This document shows, in pieces, positions 47,201 through 56,200 of a DNA stretch of 64,000 nt. The position numbers and the translations under genes were made by a program. A model generated the notes under the pieces. That model worked only from the letters and a program-made list of their open reading frames with translations, had not been told where the DNA came from and did not search any database. Each line of letters opens with the position of its first letter. Position 1 is the first letter of the stretch. Origin of the DNA: Sanderia malayensis (taxonomy: Eukaryota; Cnidaria; Scyphozoa; Semaeostomeae; Pelagiidae); the NCBI GenBank assembly GCA_013076295.1, contig RQOL01000616.1, positions 2,170,001 through 2,234,000 on the forward strand, read 5' to 3'.

Positions 47201-50200
47201 AGAAAGCGTTTTCATATTAATAAGAGAACTGCACTTGTGCAAGAAAGTATTGAGGTACAACAATCACTTGTCAATTTTCATAGTACTGAATTATATATGT
47301 ACAATGTTTTGAATACATTAATGAATTAATTTACCGCTAAATCTCCCATGATTACATTTTAATAACAATAGCTCTTATACAGCTGTTACTATAACAAGGT
47401 AATGGCTATTTTCTGCGTTTAGGTGCCAACTGGTGGTAAAATCACTGTTAAAGCAACTGGTGTGGGAACAGCTGAAGCTCAGGTGCACCACTATTCTTTT
47501 TATATCTACTGCGTAAATGATTGTGTTCTTGAAAATCTAAAATCCTCGTGCTTAATGATTGTACGACCAAAGATTAGTAGCATGATATGTTTACACCTGT
47601 TTGAAACGAATTTATTGACATCTCTCGAACTCAGTTATCTCGAACCATTCCTTATCTCAAACAAAAATTTTTTCTCGTGGAAGAAAAAATCCGGTTATCT
47701 CTATCAAAAGATGATTATTATTATTGTTATATCATGCTGTGATGATTCACATCTTCCGCTTTATACTGACACTTATAATTCACTTCTGTTCTGTTCTTGA
47801 TGATTGTAGTTGCGTAATTACTATATCTATTTTATATATCTTGCTGTTGTTTTATATGGTTATGTCTCATTATTTGGTCTACTCTCTACTCTGGACACAA
47901 CATTTCTAACAGGTTATGGGCCCAGGAGTTCATGAGTAGAATCAAGTTGTTAGTTTCTTTTGAAATCCAAATCTAAAGTCTCAGTCTTATTCGTAAACAC
48001 ATATGATGGCGACAGGAGAAGAAATTGGATTCAAGGTAGAAAGACTCACGGGAGATAATTACCATACATGGAAGTTCCAGATGAAAATGCAATTGATTGG
48101 TAAGAATTTGTGGGAAATCGTTACTGGCGATGAAGTTTTAGGTGCTCAAGCCACAGCCCTAGAACAACAGAAGCACAAGAGACGAGAAAATCAAGCCCTC
48201 GCTTCGATTTGTTTGTCCGTTTCCACTGAAAACCAAATTTATGTTCGCTCTGCTGTCACAGCGAAAGATGCATGGAACAGCTTGGAACAGCGTTTTGAAA
48301 AGAAATCTTTGGCTCATAAAATATTTTATCGTCGAAAGCTGTATGCTGCCAAGATGGAAAAGGGAACAGCTATGATCAATCATGTAAATCATATCAAGAC
48401 GTTAGCGGAACATCTAGATGCAGTGGGAGATCCCATAGTGGAAAAGGACCTGGTTATAATATTAATCAGTAGTTTACCAGATGAATACGCATATTTGATA
48501 ACTGCTTTGGAAACAATTGCAGAAGATCGTTTGACTTGGGATTACGTGCGGGATCGCGTTGTTCATGAATATGAGAAAATTCACGACCACAGTCAGAGCG
48601 GAAGTGGAAGGCAAACCGTGATGGAAGCCAAAAACGAAGACGCCTTATTGACAAGTAAAGCGCAATATCAAAGAAGACCTATCAACACGAGATCTGGAAG
48701 ATGTTTTTATTGCGGCAAGAAAGGACATGTTGCCAAGAACTGTTATAAAAAGAAAGCAGATCAAAAATCATCAAGTGCTGAGTCGGCCAACAGCGTTGAA
48801 GAGAAATTGACAGCAAAAAATGAAGATGAAAATGCATTGACAGCGTGTCCAACTGCGAATCAACTTGAGGCAAAAGAGTGGTGGATTGATTCGGGTGCAT
48901 CTAAGCATATGACTCCAAACAAACGTCTCATGTCCAATTTCATCACGTTTAAGACGCCAATTCAAGTTAAACTAGCCGACAATAATCAAGTTTTGGCATA
49001 TGGCAAAGGAGATCTACGTTTTCCTGTATTTGATGGCTCTAAACGATATAATATATTTCTTCAAGATGTACTCTATGTTCCTCGAATCAAGAGACAGCTG
49101 TTATCCATTCCAACGATGGTAAATAGAGGTGCAGAAGTCAATTTCAAGGGCAATACTTGTAGTGTTATATTAGATGACAAGGTAATGCATATTGGTCGCA
49201 AAGACGGAATATTATACAAGTTGAATACTGAAGAAATAACAACTGCATTTGTAAGTTCTACACATAGTGGCAATGATTCGATCAAGTTGTGGCATTCAAG
49301 GTTTGCTCACCTTGGCTATGACAATCTTAAGTTGCTGTCGAATAAATCTATGGTAACTGGTTTGAATTTGAATTCAAAAGAAACATTTGATCGTAATTGT
49401 GATGGATGTGCTGAAGGTAAACAGCATCGAATGCCATTTCCAAAGAAGTCTGAACACAGAGCAGCCAATCTACTGGAGTTGATACACAGTGACGTTGGAT
49501 GTGTAGGTGTGGAATCAGTGGGAGGTTCAAAATACTATGTTACCTTCATTGATGATTACTCTCGTTTTACTACAGTATATTTCTTGAAGAAGAAAAGTGA
49601 GGTACTCCAGAAATTTAAAGAGTTTGTTGTTGCTGTAGAGAACCATACTGGCAAAAGGATTAAAGTTATTCGCACAGATAATGGGGGAGAGTATGTGTCC
49701 AACGAGTTCAAGCAATTCTGCATTGAACGTGGTATTAAAAGAGAGGTTACAATACCAATGACGCCACAGCAGAATGGGGTCAGTGAAAGGATGAATCGTA
49801 CAATCATGGAGAGTGCGAGATCTATGCTTCATCACGCAAAACTACCGTCATATTTCTGGGCAGAAGCGGTGAATACTGCAGTGTACATTAGAAACAGATG
49901 TCCAACAGTGACTTTGGATGGTATAACACCATATGAGCATTGGTTCGGAAGAAGACCAGATGTAAGCAATTTCAGAGTTTTTGGTTGCTGTACACATGTG
50001 CATATTCCTGATGAAGATCGAAGCAAGTTAGACAAGAAGTCGAAGAAGTGCATTTTTGTTGGTTATCTAGATGCTAGTAAAGGGTACAAGCTCTATGACA
50101 TCGAAAGAAAAGTAATGATCAGAAGTCGCGATGTGAGGTTCCTAGAGAATGACTTTGATCACCTTTCAATAGAATCTGAAAATCAAGAAGATTATAAAGA

Positions 50201-53200
50201 ATTGTTTAATTTTGGCGATGCAATAAACGAGTTTGAACTTTGCAATGAAGAAACTGAAAGTCTCATTGAGCACAATGAAGTGGCAGATGAAGATCAACAA
50301 GATGTAAGAAGGTCTACAAGAACGAGGACTGTTCCAGTGAGACCTGGCACTGTAACTGGTGATTGGTGGAATGATGAAAACCTCGACTTCGCCGGAATTA
50401 CATTCACTGATTATGATGAACCAAGTAACTTCAATGAAGCTATCAACAGTAAACACTCTTCACAATGGAAAGACGCAATCACGAGTGAATATGAGTCTTT
50501 AAAGAAGAATGACACTTGGGAATTGGTTCACTTACCAAAAGGTAAAAATTTAGTTGGAAACAAATGGGTTTTCAAAGTCAAAAGAAATGCTGATAACACT
50601 GTCAATCGTTTCAAGGCTCGACTCGTGGCTCAAGGATTTTCTCAAAAGGAAGGTTCTGATTACAATGAAGTGTTTGCACCAGTTGCAAGATACAACTCTA
50701 TTCGCACTATCCTATCGTTGGTAAATGCATTAAGCCTTGACTTACACCAAATGGATGTCAAGACTGCATTTCTAAATGGTAAGCTTCAAGAGGAAATTTA
50801 CATGGCACAACCCGAAGGATGTATTGATGAAAGCAATCCTGATTTAGTTTGCAAGCTGAAGAAAAGCCTTTACGGCTTGAAACAAGCAGCCTATTGCTGG
50901 AACGTTGAAATAGATACCTTTTTGAAGAAATCTGGGTATAAACAAAGCGCTGCTGATTCTTGCATATACACCAAAGTGCAACCAAGAAAGGATGGTAAAT
51001 CTTCGTTTATAATATTGGCTTTGTATGTAGACGATATATTGATATCTTCAAATGATCCTCAGATGTTAGAAGCTGAAAAGAAATCTTTGTCGCGAAGGTT
51101 TGAAATGCAAGATTTAGGAGATGCCAAATATTGCCTTGGTATGCTGATTCAACGTGATAGAGATAATAAGAAATTATACATAAGTCAGAAATCATACTTG
51201 GAAAGTATTCTAAAGAGGTTTGAAATGTTTGAATCTAAACCTGTTGCTACTCCAATGGAAGTTGGAAAAGTGTTCAAGAAATTATCAGAAGATGAAGAGC
51301 AATTTGATATTAAGCAATATCAAGCAGCTATTGGATCCTTAAATTATGCCATGATAGCAACAAGGCCAGATATCTGTTCTGCAGTCGGTATTTTGAGTCA
51401 ATTCATGTCGAAGCCGTCTAAAGAACATTGGCAAGGTGTGAAGAGGATTTTGCGGTACATTAAAGGTACTCTAGACTATGGCCTTATATTTGATGCAAAT
51501 AATACAGAATTGATGCTATCTGGTTATGCTGATGCTGATTGGGCCAGTGATGCGCAATCGAGAAAGTCAACATCAGGATACATTTTCCAGCTAGCAGGCT
51601 CCACGATCTCATGGAGAAGCCAAAAGCAATCAGTAGTTGCTTTGTCAACAACGGAAGCAGAGTATGTAAGTTTGAGCTCTGCAAGTCAGGAAGCAATCTG
51701 GCTACGTCGTCTATTAAAAGATTTACTAATTGATGTGTCAAAACCTACTACAATACATGAAGATAATCAAGGAGCGATATGTCTAACAAAGAACACAAAG
51801 GCACACTCAAGAGCAAAGCACATAGACATTAAATATCATTTTATTCGTGAAAAGGTACAAAACAAAGAGATTGAGCTGACATACTGTCCAACCGACAAAA
51901 TGATAGCAGACATTTTCACAAAGGCTTTGCCAAGACCGAAATTTGAAGAATTGCGTTCTTTAATGGGGATTGAGAAAAACGAACATTGATTGACATATTG
52001 CTATTATTGAAGATGCTCATCAAGTGGGAGTATCAAAAGATGATTATTATTATTGTTATATCATGCTGTGATGATTCACATCTTCCGCTTTATACTGACA
52101 CTTATAATTCACTTCTGTTCTGTTCTTGATGATTGTAGTTGCGTAATTACTATATCTATTTTATATATCTTGCTGTTGTTTTATATGGTTATGTCTCATT
52201 ATTTGGTCTACTCTCTACTCTGGACACAACATTTCTAACAATCTCGAACAAAAATTCGCAAAAGTATTTCAGTTATCAATTAATATGACAATAATAATTA
52301 ATTATTTAACATTATAGTGACCTTATGTTATCAGACAACGATCATCTTGCAAAGGGCTTGCGTTTCTTTGTCACCTGGAAAGCTTACAGCAAGTTTTCAT
52401 TTCCCGTGCAAATTCTAAGTATCAGGACTCGACAGTGACAAATTTTGATTTTGAATTGCTTTTATAACTTATCCTAATTTATCCTAATTTATCCTAATTG
52501 TCCCACATGAAGTGTGGCCCTATTTTTCCACCATCTGCATAGGAGGTTGAAATGATAACAAATCTCAATTCCATGTATTATTCGAATTTTTCATCGTCAT
52601 TCAAGTTTTTTTTGGAACATTAAATATAACAGGCTTCGTTGCATATGGAAGCTTTTTAAACAGGCGTGTTCACTGCCTGTGTCACAATGGTATGTTGTGT
52701 GTTGACGTCATTTAGTCGTTGGGGTCTTGTTGTATTGCGTTTTGTTGACCAGTAAAACACAATAGGATTTAAGAGCGGAGACAAGAACACAATACTACTA
52801 CACCAGTATAGAGCCGTCGAGATCTGTTGCAAGGGTATTGCATTCATCGTTGCATACATCATGTTAATGATAATGGGTAGCCATGTGAGAGCGTGTACAA
52901 TAAAGCCTGGTTTCCATATAGTCGTTAAGGGTCGCTGAAAGGATTAAAAATCACACAGAGACATTGTCCAAAGTTGATTTTAATCCTTTGAGCGACCCTC
53001 AACGACCCTCAACGACTATATGGAAACCATATAGTTCTCTAGGCTTAACTATTGAAGAGATGAGATATTGGGTTTTCTTGCGCATTGCCATTCTGCTTTT
53101 TACGATCATCTCATTTTGCGATGGAATGTTCTTGTTCAATTGTCTGAGCTTGAAAAACGTGTACGCGTACAAGGATAGCACGATTAGAACGACGATGACC

Positions 53201-56200
53201 GCATGAAGAAACAATATTCTCGATTCTGGGAAGACGATGGCAACGATAATTGTGAAGAGTATAGAGTAAAGCCAAATTGCATTAATTTTAAGTGCAAGTG
53301 TGCGTTTATTTGGATTGTTTTGCGATATGATTGTGTGAATGCTCTTTGCTGCTTTGCCTTGATGCAAAGCGATTATAGCGATGGATAAAAGACTGACATC
53401 GATAAACACGAATAAGGAGATATATGTCACCGATCTTGTTAAGCATGGCAGAATTCTTAGAGCGTTCACAGCCAGGAATACATGAAGTATTCCACCGAGT
53501 ATAAGATTTGCGAACATGAGATTGATTAATGCAACCTTACGTACCCCGAATCGATTTTCTTTTGCTATTTTCTTTATTGACAAGGCGTTAAGCGTGCTGG
53601 AGGTCAGAAATATCGCCAACCAATATATTGCTGTTGGTGCCGAATATTCCATATTGTAGCTTGCTATTTTCATTGCGCTGCTTTCGTAGCATGTTGATTT
53701 GTGGAAAGAATTGAGCATTTCAGTGATGTTACCAGTGATATTCGACATATTGACTTCACCCATTGATACGTTTCTGATTCCTGCTTGCTTTGCCAGTTGA
53801 TTTGTGAGTGTTTAGAGATTGTCACACTCCAACGAGAAACGCAGGTGTTCACAAAAATATTTTGTTGCATGGTGGGACAGACGTCAATACTTTTCGTCCG
53901 GAAATAATCAGAATTCAATTTTGTCGATGATGGGGATTACGATGATTAAACAAATAAATAATGCATAATAAAAGTAAAATTTTATTATTGAATGCGCAGT
54001 TTCAAGAGATATAATTCACTGATCATCGGGCAAGTGAAAATTGGCTGGGAAAGAGTCAATTCGCACATGTCTTACTTCAGTTTATGACACGATGAACATG
54101 TATGCATATTGGCAAGCAATGCATACTATATATACTATAGGTGACTGTTTTATGACGTCATTATTATTTCTTTCAGGTCGAATTGCATTATAATTTTCCA
54201 CGTCCGATAAAAGAGACTTGTCCTTTCACGACCAAAATCAAAGTTGAAGAGATTACAAAGGATGAAGAATACAGTTACAAAATGAAGATATGTACCAGGT
54301 AGCTAGCTGTCCACGCCGAATTCGATTAAGTAGGAATAAGGTATTATTGTAACAAATTAAGCCTCGCCTGCGTTCAGCCTCAAACTTTGGATTAGAGACT
54401 GGATACAATGTAGAGTTGCGCACCAAACGTAAGGTTGCGATGGAAGTTGTAAAAACCATTTTTACACGGTACAATGGCTAAAACAATGCTTGCAATTGTT
54501 GCACAAAGTAGAACAGAATTCTACTTCAGGCAACAGTTGCAAAACGTTTGTATTGCAACTACCATTACGCAACAATAGTTGCCGGTGAGATTACCCCTGC
54601 GTTTAGTAAGTAAGTCCTGCTATTAATACATTTTGTAAATTATTTGGTTAAAGACATGCAGAACAAATATAGGTCTCGGCTGTATTTTTGTATTTTTTTC
54701 TTTTTTAGATACACAGGAAAGGGAGATGTCGGTATGTCTGTGATGGAAATTGGTATACTAACCGGATTCGTTCCTATCCAGGAGGCGTTTGAGAAGGTAG
54801 GAGGGAGTATGGGATAATTTTGTTTTTTCCTAAATGCTACTCTTTTGACGTGATCTGCGGTTCATGAAAAAGAAAACTTTTTGAGAATCTCATACAGAAA
54901 ATCATGTTTTTAATTACAGTACTGCGCTTAGGCGATAAAAACAAAGATATGAATGATTGCAGATATTTTTGGATAAAAACATGCAACATAAAATCATTTG
55001 GCTAGAGCTATTTGTTGTCTGTTAGAAGTTCTTAGATTTCGTCTTTTCTATTATTATCGTGGAATTACTTTAATGGGGCCACCTTTAAAGTGGGACCACC
55101 TTTAAATTGTCCTAGAAAGCTGAAAATTGTTTCAACGTGATCAGAAGCCCCCAAATAGTATGTTTTGATCATTTGTGAGCCGAATTACAATCAATTTCGA
55201 TTTTTGATTTTTCTACTTTAGGCTTTCATGATGGATACATAAAGTTATTCACTACTCGCGAGCATTTGAAATTTTTTAACTTTTGAACCAAGTGTCCCAG
55301 AAAGCTGACAATTGTTTCAACGTTATCAGAAGGCCATAAATAGTATGTTTTGATTCTTTGTGAGCCGAATTTTAATGAATTTCAATTCGACTTTAGGCTT
55401 TCATGATGGATACATAAACTTATCCACTACTCGCGAGAATTTAAAATTTTTCAACTTTTGAACCAAGGGTCCTAGAAAGCTGAAAATTGTTTCAACGTGA
55501 TCAGAAGGCCCTAAATAGTATGTTTTGATCATTTTTGAGCCGAATTTCAATGAATTTCGATTTTTGATTTCTCCACTTTAGGCTTTCACGATGGATACAT
55601 GACGTTATCCAGTACTCGCGAGAATTTGAAATTTTTTAACTTTTAAACCAAGGGTCCTAGAAGGCTGAAAATTGTTTCAACGTGATCAGAAGGCCCTAAA
55701 TAGTATGTTTTGATTCTTTGTGAGCCGAATTTCAATGAATTTCAATTTTTGATTTCTCGACTTTAGGCTTTCATGATGGATACATAAAGTTATTCACTAC
55801 TCGCGAGCATTTGAAATTTTTAGTTTACATCACAACAGCACTCTTTTTAACAATGTTAACAGCTAGTTTAGTATTGTTTTCCCTCCGTTGTATGGTTAAA
55901 TCCGCGAGTTTTGCTTTTGAAGATTATTTGATTTTTCAAACTACGTCTGTGTTTTAGATGCTTGCTGAATCAAAGATAAAACGCTATGAACTTAGTGATC
56001 GTGCTATGGTGGTCTACTTTGAAAAAGTGAGTAACTTTCATATGTAGAAACATCTCCATTCTCATATCTGCTGTTCGTCATCACTTGTAAGATCTATATT
56101 TGCCATTCCCAGTGCCATTTCCCATTGCCAAACATTCCCAGTTACCCGTTCCATGTTTTCCACTTAGCTTATTTCTCATCTGCATTGGAAGCTCTATTAG

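Larger units (their letters stand above)
47702..52240 (+). mobile_element. Intact Ty1/copia LTR retrotransposon in C3-like intron 32
   Basis: 4539 bp with 210-bp LTRs (47702-47911, 52031-52240) that read identical throughout, a 5-bp duplication atctc (47697-47701, 52241-52245), a primer site at the LTR boundary, a single long frame and a purine tract agtgggag next to the 3' LTR. Identical LTRs mean very recent insertion. The LTR starts tatcaa rather than the usual TG but ends CA. It is co-oriented with the host gene. Confidence 0.95.

Noticed and set aside
47724..47909. 61-aa frame in the 5' LTR (and its twin at 52053-52238)
   Set aside because: LTR sequence read by chance; identical in both copies because the LTRs are identical.
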